Notes under the pieces: model-generated
The model's input: only the letters and a program-made list of their open reading frames with translations
Database searches by the model: none
What the model was told of the DNA's origin: nothing
Part shown: positions 56,368-64,000 of the stretch, in pieces
How positions within the stretch are numbered: position 1 is the first letter of the stretch
Layout: every line of letters starts with the position of its first letter
Translations under genes and position numbers: made by a program
From: JBBQYD01 sp942493075
GTDB taxonomy: Bacteria > Verrucomicrobiota > Verrucomicrobiia > Limisphaerales > UBA8199
Direction of reading: 5' to 3'
Length of the DNA: 64,000 nt
Assembly: GCA_942493075.1 (NCBI GenBank)
Contig: OW818681.1
Span: forward strand, 1,240,001 to 1,304,000

Positions 56368-57768
56368 TCAACTGTTCTTCTCGTCGGCTTTCTCATCCTT
56401 GCCTTTGGACTTGGGTGGGAGGCCTTTGCGGATCTTCTTCCCATCCTCCAGTTCCCGGCTTACCGCCCGGAAGTTGCCTGAGACGATTTCCTGGCCCTCC
56501 TTGAGCCCCTCGGTGATCTCCCAGTGCGTGTCGTCGCTGATGCCGATCTTTACAGGAATCATTTTGACATGGTCGCCTTCCACGGCGAAAACGACCTCGA
56601 TTTGCTTGGGTGCCTCACTCTTCTTCTTGTCACCCGTCTCAGGAGTGGCTGGCGAATTGGTGCCAGAACTCTCAGCAACGGCGGTATTAGTCGAGCCGCT
56701 GGAGTTTGTTCCTGCCAGTTGGTTTGTGCCGGCGGCGTTGTTCGTGCCGGTTACGTTATTGGTGCCAGTGTTGTTCTTGGCTTTTGGCGGGCGGGTGGTC
56801 ACACACGCCATTGGTACGGCAATCACGTTGGTGCGTGAACGCGTTTCTATCTCCGCCGTGATCGACATGCCAGGACGGAACTCTTCCTTTTCCAGCACAC
56901 GGATGCGGACCTCAAACTTAGTCGCATCCTGGCTGCTGGTGTTGAAAGCGGACCCTTTCGAACTATTGCCAATCTCCGTAACGATGCCCTTAAACTTGCG
57001 GTCTTTGAAGGCGTCAACCTCAAGCCGCGCATGCTGCCCCGGCTTGATCAGAACCACGTCGATCTCTCCGATGTCCACCCGGGCTTCCATCTCATTCAGA
57101 TCGGCCAGGATCATTACATCAGTGCCCGCCATGGTGGCGGTGCCGACCACGCGCTCACCCAACTGGGAGTTCAATTTGCTGATCGTGCCGTCAATGGGAG
57201 ACACGATCGTGGTTTTAGCCAGTTCCTCTTCAGCGCGGGCAAGTTGGGCGTTGCTCATTTCCACCATGTGAGTGGAACTGGTAAGCTGAGCCCGGGCGAT
57301 ATCCAGTCCGGTTTTGTAATCGAGGTAAACAGAGTCCGAGATGAGTTGGCGATCGAACAACTCCTGGTTTCGCTTAAACTCAGCTTCCGCTTTGGCCAGG
57401 TTGGCCATAGCCGTCGTTTTGCTTGCAAGGGATGAGTTGTAGCTGGCCTTTGCCTGGTTGCGATTGGCGACATAGAAGTCCGGCTTGATGCGCAGGATGA
57501 GGTCCCCTTTTTTGACTATTTGTCCCTCCTTGACCGGCAGTTCAATGATTTCACCACTGACTTCCGGGCTGATTTTGACCTGCGTAACTGGTTGGATTTT
57601 GCCGTTGGCGACGACTAATTCAGTGAGGCTGCGCCGGGAAACCTTATCGGTTTGAACGTAGATGATGGGCTCCTTCTTGCGAAAGATGGCCAGGACCGTG
57701 CCGGTAATGAGGACCACCGCGATCAACGAAAAAACAATGACTTTGCGGCCCCTTTTCGATTTAGGCAT
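56368..57768 (-). CDS. MacA-type periplasmic adaptor (HlyD family) with a repetitive GTN linker
   Basis: 466-residue membrane-fusion protein. N-terminal anchor (KVIVFSLIAVVLITGTVLAI), barrel-sandwich hybrid and coiled-coil hairpin (~45-190: VKISPEVSGEIIELPVKEGQ, MANLAKAEAEFKRNQELFDR), lipoyl/beta-barrel region with ETRSRTNVIAVPMACV. A low-complexity insert at ~329-376 repeats the tripeptide Gly-Thr-Asn (GTNNVTGTNNAAGTNQLAG), then Lys-rich, before the last strands (VVFAVEGDHVKMIPVKIGIS, EIVSGNFRAVSRELEDGKKI). Such an insert is not usual in MacA. It starts the export operon. Confidence 0.88.
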   Translation of the reverse strand: MPKSKRGRKVIVFSLIAVVLITGTVLAIFRKKEPIIYVQTDKVSRRSLTELVVANGKIQPVTQVKISPEVSGEIIELPVKEGQIVKKGDLILRIKPDFYVANRNQAKASYNSSLASKTTAMANLAKAEAEFKRNQELFDRQLISDSVYLDYKTGLDIARAQLTSSTHMVEMSNAQLARAEEELAKTTIVSPIDGTISKLNSQLGERVVGTATMAGTDVMILADLNEMEARVDIGEIDVVLIKPGQHARLEVDAFKDRKFKGIVTEIGNSSKGSAFNTSSQDATKFEVRIRVLEKEEFRPGMSITAEIETRSRTNVIAVPMACVTTRPPKAKNNTGTNNVTGTNNAAGTNQLAGTNSSGSTNTAVAESSGTNSPATPETGDKKKSEAPKQIEVVFAVEGDHVKMIPVKIGISDDTHWEITEGLKEGQEIVSGNFRAVSRELEDGKKIRKGLPPKSKGKDEKADEKNS

Positions 57769-57827
57769 AATTCTATGGTTATTAAGACACGGTCCAAGCG
57801 CTTTTGTTTCAGCGGCAGGCCGTTTTT

Positions 57828-58610
57828 TTACAGCGCAAACTGCCCCAGACCAGTCAGGATAAAAAACATCTCCTGCAGGATCCAGAATCCGAACACTAGA
57901 AATGCTGCCCGGGCAAAGGGCACATCAGCTAACTTGGCCAGCCCTAACGCCATCAATCCTACGAACCAGAATGAGAAAACATTGGCTGCTCCCAAGGCAA
58001 CATGGCTTTTGCGTTGCACATCGAAATCCTCCACGGCCAGAGCCAGGCTGGGTGTGGCGAAGAGCTTGCCGAGGTTCACGATGAGCAACAACGAGATGAT
58101 CATCCCGAGCACGCTGATCATCATAACCAGGCCGGCTGTCTCCACCGCTTTAGAATAGGGGAAACGCACTTTAAGGAAGAGTTGGCCCATCAGCCACAGA
58201 ACGAAGGCCCACCAAAATACGCGGGTTACACTGGACACCACGGCTCCAACGGAGCCGATAACTTTTAAAAAGGCGGGTCCCATGAACTTGTCGATCATGG
58301 CCTGGCTTTGGTCTACCTGGGCCTGTGTCATTTTGCCGGCTTTGACCTGCAAATCCATAGCTTTGGCCTGTTGCTCCCGAATCTGCACCTGGATGGTTGG
58401 CTGAGAGAAAATGACCAATGCCGAGAACACTCCCACCAGGCTGGAGAGGATGATCGGGACAAGCCAGTTGCTCACCGAATGCGGAGCCGACCGGATATCC
58501 AGAAACACCTCGCTTGGGACCGCAAAAATGTTGAGCAACCGGGCTGCCAGCGACATCCGGCCAGGGTTCAATGGCGACACAGGCTCTAATGATGATGACT
58601 CATCCGTCAT
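57828..58610 (-). CDS. Yip1-family membrane protein
   Basis: 260 residues. A soluble N-terminal ~25 residues with the family's P....L..IF..P...F..I pattern (MSLAARLLNIFAVPSEVFLD) is followed by five membrane helices (LVPIILSSLVGVFSALVIFS, VTRVFWWAFVLWLMGQLFLK, ETAGLVMMISVLGMIISLLL, AANVFSFWFVGLMALGLAKL, FLVFGFWILQEMFFILTGLG). Between the first two is an amphipathic Gln/Lys-rich stretch (VQIREQQAKAMDLQVKAGK). It lies upstream of the MacAB-type operon in the same direction and may be cotranscribed with it; function unknown. Confidence 0.8.
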   Translation of the reverse strand: MTDESSSLEPVSPLNPGRMSLAARLLNIFAVPSEVFLDIRSAPHSVSNWLVPIILSSLVGVFSALVIFSQPTIQVQIREQQAKAMDLQVKAGKMTQAQVDQSQAMIDKFMGPAFLKVIGSVGAVVSSVTRVFWWAFVLWLMGQLFLKVRFPYSKAVETAGLVMMISVLGMIISLLLIVNLGKLFATPSLALAVEDFDVQRKSHVALGAANVFSFWFVGLMALGLAKLADVPFARAAFLVFGFWILQEMFFILTGLGQFAL

Positions 58611-58688
58611 ATAAAAGATGGTATCGTTAAAGAGCTTTGATCTTGAGACACTAAAGGTTGACTGTCGAGAAATAAGGAGAGTTGTGTC

Positions 58689-58723
58689 GGCGCGAGTTCA
58701 AAGTCTCCTTTTGAACTCGCGCC
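58689..58723. repeat. Terminal hairpin at the left end of the IS
   Basis: GGCGCGAGTTCAAA (58689-58702) and TTTGAACTCGCGCC (58710-58723) form a 14-bp stem with a 7-base loop that contains GTCTCC. It is the left inverted repeat facing a copy of the right one, as if an IS end and its inverse had been joined. Confidence 0.65.
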
Positions 58724-58814
58724 GGCACAGGATCGGATTTGCCTGTTGGGGCGGGAACAAAAGGAGACACCTGCGAGTTCAAAAGGAGACAGGGATTTGG
58801 CCCATGGTCTTTAT

Positions 58815-58883
58815 CTCTCTTGGTCGAGGGTTTGAGAAGGCCTGAGCGTAGCGAAGGCCGACGAAAACCCTCGACCAAGAGAG
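58815..58883 (+). promoter_or_regulatory. Long hairpin over the transposase translation start region
   Basis: A perfect 19-bp stem, CTCTCTTGGTCGAGGGTTT (58815-58833) and AAACCCTCGACCAAGAGAG (58865-58883), with an inner GGCCT/AGGCC stem. The transposase frame opens at 58836, inside it, so mRNA reading through from outside would fold and may hide the start. This is a common way for insertion sequences to limit transposase synthesis from external promoters; the application here is inference. Confidence 0.55.
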
Positions 58884-58892
58884 ACCGGTGGT

Positions 58893-60080
58893 ATTGACTT
58901 ATCATATCAAAAGAAGCAAATCGCTAAACGCCTGACCAATCCGTTTGTCCGGCAAATCCTTCAGCAGTTCAATCGGGGGCGTATTGACGCCACAGAGGCC
59001 TCCCATTACCTCCTGATCAGCCGCGCCCACCTTTACCGGCTCCGCACCCGCTTCCTTAAAGCACGCTCCCAATTCGCCGCCCAGCTCTCGGGCGGCGACC
59101 ATTGGCCAGCCTGGCCACCAGCCGCCATAACCTTCCTCAAGGAATTCATTCCCCTTCAAAAGCCGCCCAACTTCCAACTGGTGGCCGACGAACTGGAAAG
59201 CCGCCTGGGTTTCAAGCGCCATCGAGAATCGGTGGCCGCCTTTGCCAGAACTCACTTTCCACACCTTATTTGTCAGCCTGAACCTCGTCCCAAAGCCCGA
59301 CGCCGCTGGGAACGCTCACGCATTGATGAACTCTGGCAGCACGATTCCTCCATCCACCAGTGGTGGCCCGCTAACGAAAAGCAAACTCTGCTTCTGACCG
59401 TCGATGATCATTCCCGCAAACTGCTGGGCGCGGTCTTTGTTCCCACCGACACCACTTGGAATCATTTCGAGCATTTTCGCCGCCTCTTTCTCCGGCACTC
59501 TCTGCCGATGGTTGTGTACACCGACGGCCTGAGCCTCTTTGGCCATGACTCCATGGCCGATGACCGTGATCCCTGTTCGGAGTTTCAACGGGCCTTCTCC
59601 GCTCTGGGAGTGACCCATCTGGTCGCTCCCAGCCCACAGGCCAAAGGCAAAATCGAACGTCGCTTTGGCACTCTGCAAAAACGCCTGGTGGCCATCCTGG
59701 CCTATGAAAAAGTCAGCAGCTACGTCACCGCACAGATCGTGCTCGACCGAGAGGTTCAACGCCAGAACGCCACCGTTTGCCGCACCACCGCTCTCAGCCC
59801 GAATGCGGCCTGGGAAAAGGCCCGAGCAGAAAAGCGCACCGTCACACGTCCCTGTCCGCCTGCAACCCTCCTGGACCTTCATCTGGCGCTCCATCTGAAA
59901 CGACGAGTCAACTCTGACAACCAGATCGACTTTCTTGGCCAAAGCTGGCACATCGCTCCCACTAAACGATCCTCAATCTCCCTCATCTATCATCCGCTCA
60001 GACAGTTCTGGGCGGTCACAGAACCCCCAAAACCACCCCTCAATACCTGGCCGGAAATCCTCGGAAACTACTCGCTTTGA
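58893..60080 (+). CDS. DDE transposase/integrase-core protein
   Basis: Continuous coding frame of about 395 residues. From the first visible codons (ATT at 58893): LSYQKKQIAKRLTNPFVRQI and ATEASHYLLISRAHLYRLRT form an N-terminal HTH, then an integrase core with catalytic D151 (QHDSSIHQWW), D211 (VVYTDGLSLF) and E255 (KGKIERRFGTLQKRL). The residue LLLTVDDHSRKLLGAVFVPT is also typical. No ATG, GTG or TTG occurs in frame between the stop at 58833 and 59181, and the GTG at 59181 would remove the HTH. The true start may be ATT, CTG (58842), or reached by frameshifting from the GTG at 58888. Inside an IS. Confidence 0.75.
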   Translation: MDLSYQKKQIAKRLTNPFVRQILQQFNRGRIDATEASHYLLISRAHLYRLRTRFLKARSQFAAQLSGGDHWPAWPPAAITFLKEFIPLQKPPNFQLVADELESRLGFKRHRESVAAFARTHFPHLICQPEPRPKARRRWERSRIDELWQHDSSIHQWWPANEKQTLLLTVDDHSRKLLGAVFVPTDTTWNHFEHFRRLFLRHSLPMVVYTDGLSLFGHDSMADDRDPCSEFQRAFSALGVTHLVAPSPQAKGKIERRFGTLQKRLVAILAYEKVSSYVTAQIVLDREVQRQNATVCRTTALSPNAAWEKARAEKRTVTRPCPPATLLDLHLALHLKRRVNSDNQIDFLGQSWHIAPTKRSSISLIYHPLRQFWAVTEPPKPPLNTWPEILGNYSL

Positions 60081-60196
60081 AACTGTCTCCTTTTGAACCC
60101 GCGCAAAAGTCTCCTTTTGAACTCGCGCCGACACAGGATCGGATTTGCCTTGCATTTACCCCTCCTCCAGCCAGCGTATGGGGCCTTTAATTCTGG

Positions 60197-61144
60197 ATGT
60201 CTACACGTTCGCAAAACACCTGGCTGACTCTTGGGCTCCTGTTCGCGGTTTTCTTGTGGGGCGCTAACAATAGCGGCACCAAGGCCATCGTGTCCGTCTG
60301 GCCGCCTGTTTGGACAGGCGCCTCCCGCTTTACATGTGCTGGATTGCTCCTGCTTGCCATACTGAAATACACGTCCTGGCTTGGAAACCTCCAGCCCTTG
60401 TCAAAACCGATTGACCGCCAGCTTTGGTGGCGGGGTGGGCTTAGCCTGGCCGTTTACATTGTCGTTTTCAACTCGGCTCTATACTTCACCTCGGCCTCGC
60501 ACGTGGCCCTTTATTTAGGCGCTTCTCCGGTCTGGGCGCTGCTCTGGGAACGCCAATCGCTCAGTTGGGCTGTTGCGCGCAAGTACGCTGCTGCTGTTCT
60601 GGCGCTCTCAGGCGTGGTCATCCTCTTTCTTCCCGCTCTTCATCAGGCCCCGACAAAGCACGTATGGATTGGGGAGGTGCTCGGCCTGCTAACCGGCATC
60701 TTGTGGACTCATTACGGACGCCAATGCCGCATGCTCAGCGTCCATTTGTCTGGTGCCGAGGTCAGCGCCCATACGATGTGGCGGGCAGGGATACTTCTGC
60801 TGCCCCTGGCCTTAATCGAGATCGGCTACCGGCCCGTCAACCTGCAATGGAACATCGTTCTAATTCAGCTTTATTGCATTGTTGGCGGCGGGGTTGTTGC
60901 ATTCGCAATATGGGCAAACGCGTTGCGGCACTGGCCGGCCAGTCGAGTGCTGCTGTTTAACAATCTCATACCCCTGAGCACCATGAGTTGGTCCCATTTC
61001 TGTCTGGGTGAGCCCGTGACGCGGACCTTCTGGCTGGCCATGGCCCTTGTGTTTTTAGGTGTGGTGCTGGGACAAGTGGAGTGGGCAAGCCTGACGAGAA
61101 ATTGTCCTCTGCTCAAGCCCCCAACAGGGGAGGACCGCGCGTAA
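60197..61144 (+). CDS. EamA/DMT-family permease
   Basis: 315-residue inner-membrane carrier with ten predicted helices and two EamA repeats. The first (~10-145) contains LLFAVFLWGANNSGTKAIVS and WPPVWTGASRFTCAGLLLLA; the second (~165-300) starts LTGILWTHYGRQCRMLSVHL and ends SRVLLFNNLIPLSTMSWSHF, close to the family's consensus (N..P......g). The substrate is unknown; relatives export amino acids, nucleosides or drug-like compounds. It is monocistronic, beginning 62 bp after the IS right end; its promoter was not identified. Confidence 0.9.
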   Translation: MSTRSQNTWLTLGLLFAVFLWGANNSGTKAIVSVWPPVWTGASRFTCAGLLLLAILKYTSWLGNLQPLSKPIDRQLWWRGGLSLAVYIVVFNSALYFTSASHVALYLGASPVWALLWERQSLSWAVARKYAAAVLALSGVVILFLPALHQAPTKHVWIGEVLGLLTGILWTHYGRQCRMLSVHLSGAEVSAHTMWRAGILLLPLALIEIGYRPVNLQWNIVLIQLYCIVGGGVVAFAIWANALRHWPASRVLLFNNLIPLSTMSWSHFCLGEPVTRTFWLAMALVFLGVVLGQVEWASLTRNCPLLKPPTGEDRA

Positions 61145-61785
61145 CTGAGATGTTCTGTCGCTTGTCACTTTTGTTTGATCATAGTCAGCCCTCAGAGCCG
61201 CCCGTAGAACGCGCAGCGCGTCTTGTGTTCTCAAGCATCGGGATACGCTACGCGTCGTGGAGTGCGGCGTGAAGCGCCGCTTTTTGGCTCAGGTCGGCGA
61301 TTTGAGTTTTGCCGAGCGCGGTGCACGGGGGGATGTAGCCCCGAAGTGGGCGTCCGCAGGTAGCCCGGCACGGGAGTGCTGGGAATAACGGTCGAAATGA
61401 GTGGTAGAAGCCCCGCAGGGCCCGCAGGGGCGGCCGACTATACATCCCAAGCGATCAGCGGCGTTCGATTTTTCGAGTTGAACATACAAGCCGAGCATTG
61501 GCTAATGCAGGACATGCCAGAGAGCCAGCAAAGGGCTTAGCCCTGATTAAGGCAAAAACCTCCGAAGCGGTCGTCCCTGCCGGGACTTGATGGATCTAAA
61601 TGGCGCGCGATACCCAGCACTGCCGTGCTGGGCTATTCGCGGTCGCCCCTTTTCAGGGGCTTCGAAGAGCACGAACTCGGTTACCTGTTCGGCATCGGAC
61701 AGAACTCAGCATTTCCTCACCCACTTGCGTAAGGGTTTCTCTTTGTCACTTGACGGCCCCCGGGTTTCCTGACTAAAGCTAATGC
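61145..61785. other. Repeat-rich non-coding gap
   Basis: About 640 bp with no gene. Hairpins include GCGGCG-TGAA-GCGCCGC near 61266, and CCCAGCAC-TGCC-GTGCTGGG (61613-61632). Two related ~55-bp segments face each other, 61334-61390 (minus sense) and 61606-61665 (plus sense), both reading roughly CCCAGCACT.CCGTGC.GGGCTA followed by CGG(A/T)CGCCC. The pattern CGTCGTGGAGTGCGG at ~61255 is also seen in intergenic repeats of verrucomicrobial soil genomes (recalled, not checked). Confidence 0.5.
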
Positions 61786-62643
61786 ATGAATTCCTTAGCC
61801 GCCCAAGCTAACCCCTCAACCCAACGCAAGCTGCGCATCCTTTGTTTCGGAGCGCATCCCGATGATTGCGAGTTGCACGCTGGCGGATCTGCTGCCATGT
61901 GGGCCGCAAAAGGGCACGAGGTTAAGATGGTTTGCACCACTAACGGGGATATCGGCCATTGGCGCGAACGCGGCGAAACCCTGGCAAAGCGCCGAAAAGC
62001 AGAAGTCGAGGCCGCTGCAAAGGTTCTCGGGGTAAGAGTGGAGGTGCTTGATATCCATGACGGTGAATTGATGCCTACCTTGGAGAACCGCCGCCTGTTC
62101 ACCAAACTGATCCGCGAATGGAACGCCGACATCGTTATTTCCCACCGGCCCAATGATTATCATCCGGATCACCGCTACACAGGCGCACTGGTGCAGGATT
62201 CCGCGTTCATGGTAACCGTGCCTTTCTTTTGTCCAGAGGTCCCCGTGTTAAAGGCAAATCCTTTGTTCTTGTTTAGCTCGGATCGTTTCCAAAAGCCCAC
62301 TCCTTTCTCCGCCGATATCATCGTGGATATCGGTCCGGTGATGGACCAGAAGCTGATTGCATTGGATTTGTTGGTGTCCCAGTTCTATGAAGGCGGTGCA
62401 TTGGGCGGGCCGGAGTGTGTGCCTACTGAACCGGCGGCACAGGCGCATCGGCGCGTCCAGGTGCGAAAAGAGTTGCTGGAACGTTCGAGCGCCCTTGCCG
62501 ACAGATTCCGCTCGCGGATTAGCGAATGGTATCCCTCCGCACATGCCGCCAGGGTGCAACACATAGAACCTTTCGAGATTTGCGAATACGGGCGTCAGCC
62601 GGATAAGAACGAGATCAAAGAAATGTTCCCGTTCTATTCCTAA
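61786..62643 (+). CDS. PIG-L/LmbE-family deacetylase
   Basis: 285-residue zinc-dependent N-deacetylase superfamily protein (MshB/BshB/PIG-L type). The first metal motif is AHPDD (H24, D26, D27 in CFGAHPDDCEL), the second NDYHPDHRYTG; the start (ATG at 61786) is supported by these at normal distance. Such enzymes remove acetyl groups from GlcNAc-containing intermediates in mycothiol/bacillithiol or glycoconjugate synthesis. The C-terminal part (SQFYEGGALGGPECVP...) is longer than in MshB and may shape the substrate. The gene stands alone between repeat DNA and the DUF1549 gene. Confidence 0.9.
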   Translation: MNSLAAQANPSTQRKLRILCFGAHPDDCELHAGGSAAMWAAKGHEVKMVCTTNGDIGHWRERGETLAKRRKAEVEAAAKVLGVRVEVLDIHDGELMPTLENRRLFTKLIREWNADIVISHRPNDYHPDHRYTGALVQDSAFMVTVPFFCPEVPVLKANPLFLFSSDRFQKPTPFSADIIVDIGPVMDQKLIALDLLVSQFYEGGALGGPECVPTEPAAQAHRRVQVRKELLERSSALADRFRSRISEWYPSAHAARVQHIEPFEICEYGRQPDKNEIKEMFPFYS

Positions 62644-62802
62644 GATTTGAGGCTGCTGGCAGAATAGCAGGTCCGAGACTTCATATGGTGGGCACCGGGT
62701 GTGATAAACTTGCTGCTGGCCTTCGGAATGTGATTCGCTCAAAATTGTAACAGATGGCACAGCGGAGCGGATCGAACCGATTTGCTGTCTCACGGGAGCA
62801 GT

Positions 62803-64000
62803 ATGAAGAGACTTGGAATTATTCTCGGTGCCGCCTTGATGGCGACGACCCTCCTGGCTGAAACCCCATCCGGCGCTGAGCGCACCCTGTTCGAATCCTC
62901 AGAACTTCCTCCGCCGACTCCGCTCGACAAGCTTGTTCTGGCTCAGAACACTAAGCTGAGTTCTCACCCACGGCTGTGCTCGGATGCTGTCTTTGTCCGG
63001 CGGGTGTATCTCGATGTCATCGGGACCCTGCCTACTTCAAAAGAGGTCAGTGCGTTCCTGGATGACACCAGCAAAAACAAAAGGCGCATCCTAATCGATC
63101 AGTTGCTGGAACGGGATGAATATGCGGATTACTGGGCAATGAAGTGGGGGGACATCCTCAGGATCAAGGCGGAGTTTCCCGTTAACCTCTGGCCCAATGC
63201 CGCGCAAGCTTATCACCGATGGGTGCGCGCATCACTGTCAGAGAATAAGTCCTACGACAAATTTGCTCGTGAGTTGCTCACTTCCAGCGGGAGCAATTTC
63301 CGCGTTGGCCCGGTGAATTTCTATCGTGCGATTCAGAACCGGACTCCCGAGGGCATAGCTGGCGCCGTAGCTCTCACGTTCATGGGCGCGCGGATTGAAG
63401 CCTGGCCCAAAGAACAGGCGGAAGGTCTGGCGGTTTTCTTCTCGCAGATTGGCTATAAGCCCACCCGCGAGTGGAAGGAGGAGGCCGTTTTCTGGGATCC
63501 CTGGAACACCAGCGCTCTCGCAACCAATGGCATGAATACCGCAGCCCTTGCCACTAATAAGCCTCCCGGCGACGCTATATTTCCGAACGGTCGAAAGATC
63601 AAGCTCTCCGCGGACCGTGATCCGCGCGAGGTTTTCGCCGATTGGCTCGTGCGCTCCGATAACCCATGGTTCACCCGGGCTATCGTAAACCGGATGTGGT
63701 CCTGGTTGATGGGGCGAGGCATTATTCATGAGCCTGACGATATCCGAGAGGATAACCCTCCGGTGAACCCGGAGTTGCTTGCGTATTTAGAAAAGCAGAT
63801 GGTGGCCGGGCACTACGACATGAAGCGGTTCCTCCGGCTCGTGCTGAACTCTTCCACCTACCAATCCTCGGCCCTTGGTGCAGATGACGTGCCGGAATCG
63901 GAGAAGCACTTTAACACGTATTCCCTAAGGCGTCTTGAGGCCGAGGTGCTCATCGATGCCATAAACCGGATCACCGGCAGCTCTGATCTCTACACCAGCG
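62803..64000 (+). CDS. DUF1549/DUF1553 (PSCyt2/PSD1) exported protein, 3' truncated by window edge
   Basis: The frame runs open from the ATG at 62803 to the window end (399 codons seen). A signal peptide (MKRLGIILGAALMATTLLAE) is followed directly by DUF1549: LSSHPRLCSDAVFVRRVYLD, VIGTLPTSKEVSAFLDD and LLERDEYADYWAMKWGDILR, all diagnostic. DUF1553 begins near residue ~280 with RDPREVFADWLVRSDNPWFT and RAIVNRMWSWLMGRGIIHEP. The N-terminal CxxCH cytochrome domain often fused in planctomycetes is absent. These proteins are abundant in Planctomycetes and Verrucomicrobia and usually sit next to a DUF1501 gene, which would be expected just downstream. Confidence 0.9.
   Translation, partial: MKRLGIILGAALMATTLLAETPSGAERTLFESSELPPPTPLDKLVLAQNTKLSSHPRLCSDAVFVRRVYLDVIGTLPTSKEVSAFLDDTSKNKRRILIDQLLERDEYADYWAMKWGDILRIKAEFPVNLWPNAAQAYHRWVRASLSENKSYDKFARELLTSSGSNFRVGPVNFYRAIQNRTPEGIAGAVALTFMGARIEAWPKEQAEGLAVFFSQIGYKPTREWKEEAVFWDPWNTSALATNGMNTAALATNKPPGDAIFPNGRKIKLSADRDPREVFADWLVRSDNPWFTRAIVNRMWSWLMGRGIIHEPDDIREDNPPVNPELLAYLEKQMVAGHYDMKRFLRLVLNSSTYQSSALGADDVPESEKHFNTYSLRRLEAEVLIDAINRITGSSDLYTS

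Larger units (their letters stand above)
58684..60134 (+). mobile_element. Insertion sequence with reiterated ends (IS481-like/unclassified)
   Basis: About 1.45 kb bounded by perfect 19-bp inverted repeats, GTGTCGGCGCGAGTTCAAA (58684-58702) and its complement (60116-60134). The ten-mer AAAAGGAGAC recurs five times at the ends: two direct copies at 58759 and 58781, one inverted at 58703, two inverted at 60085 and 60109. A 42-bp stretch beginning GTCTCCTTTTGAACTCGCGCC repeats directly at 58703-58744 and 60109-60150 with one mismatch and runs outside the right inverted repeat. So one end has a duplicated copy of the other plus flank, suggesting nested insertion or an excision intermediate. Confidence 0.7.

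Noticed and set aside
59181..60080. GTG at 59181 as the transposase start
   Set aside because: It would drop the HTH region, which is coded without a break upstream in the same frame.
58651..60155. Two minus-strand frames sharing a GKSDPV.ARVQKET peptide
   Set aside because: They only translate the repeated IS ends; the peptide similarity follows from the DNA repeats.
1..64000. CRISPR arrays, phage structural genes and restriction systems
   Set aside because: Looked for regularly spaced repeats and recognisable cas, capsid, terminase or methyltransferase/endonuclease motifs; none found.

Overview
The window is high-GC, gene-dense bacterial chromosome. Its gene content points to the Verrucomicrobiota, probably a soil lineage near Limisphaerales/Pedosphaera; this is an inference, because no rRNA gene is present to confirm it. 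Supporting signs are a secreted DUF1549/DUF1553 protein at the right edge, a pseudopilin-like segment of the verrucomicrobial type inside a giant envelope protein, secreted GH43-like and GH76 proteins with Ig-like and discoidin-like modules, a divergent EtfB/EtfA pair, and few clear Shine-Dalgarno sequences. I found no rRNA, tRNA, CRISPR array or prophage.

Layout. 1-4.5 kb: end of an AI-2E-type permease, a double GH43-like secreted protein and an orphan TolC-like channel. 4.6-8.0 kb: a small membrane protein, the ETF pair, and an aldo/keto reductase broken by a single-base frameshift. 8.0-11.1 kb: an accessory patch with repeat-rich non-coding DNA, four small orphan genes (one frameshifted) and a cloverleaf-like palindromic element. 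11.1-19.1 kb: rlmN, a tightly packed minus-strand set (phosphoesterase, lepB, NTF2-like protein, HhH-GPD glycosylase), coiled-coil and zinc-ribbon genes, and a pyrimidine nucleoside phosphorylase. 19.1-26.6 kb: one 2,496-residue envelope protein. 26.8-34.3 kb: a membrane protein/regulator pair sharing an operator-like palindrome with ispH, several small-operon membrane proteins, mtnA, ribE and a coiled-coil/lipoprotein pair ended by a strong terminator. 34.5-41.6 kb: an rarA - 5-formyl-THF cyclo-ligase - rny operon coupled by ATGA overlaps, and a CHASE/coiled-coil/degenerate-HPt protein. 41.7-49.4 kb: a Co/Ni ECF importer (cbiM-Q-O), cytochrome bd oxidase (cydAB), an ABM-domain protein, a DUF218 protein and a pseudouridine synthase-methyltransferase fusion. 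49.4-58.6 kb: a secreted GH76 enzyme, a nitrilase-family amidohydrolase, and a split MacAB-type export operon with a Yip1 protein. 58.7-60.1 kb: an insertion sequence with complex ends. 60.2-64 kb: an EamA permease, a repeat-rich gap, a PIG-L deacetylase and the start of the DUF1549/DUF1553 gene.

Most genes are housekeeping or envelope functions. The best candidates for undescribed biology are: the giant protein, which is an internal duplication with a pseudopilin-like segment in its first half; the CTTTGTGATACAAAG promoter/operator shared by an HTH-membrane pair and ispH, with an apparently leaderless start; the CHASE protein whose HPt-like domain has Asn in place of the phospho-accepting His; the three-hairpin palindromic element at 10.8-11.0 kb; and the insertion sequence with reiterated ends and a 19-bp hairpin over the transposase start. 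All functional statements rest on motif recognition by eye; no database search was run.
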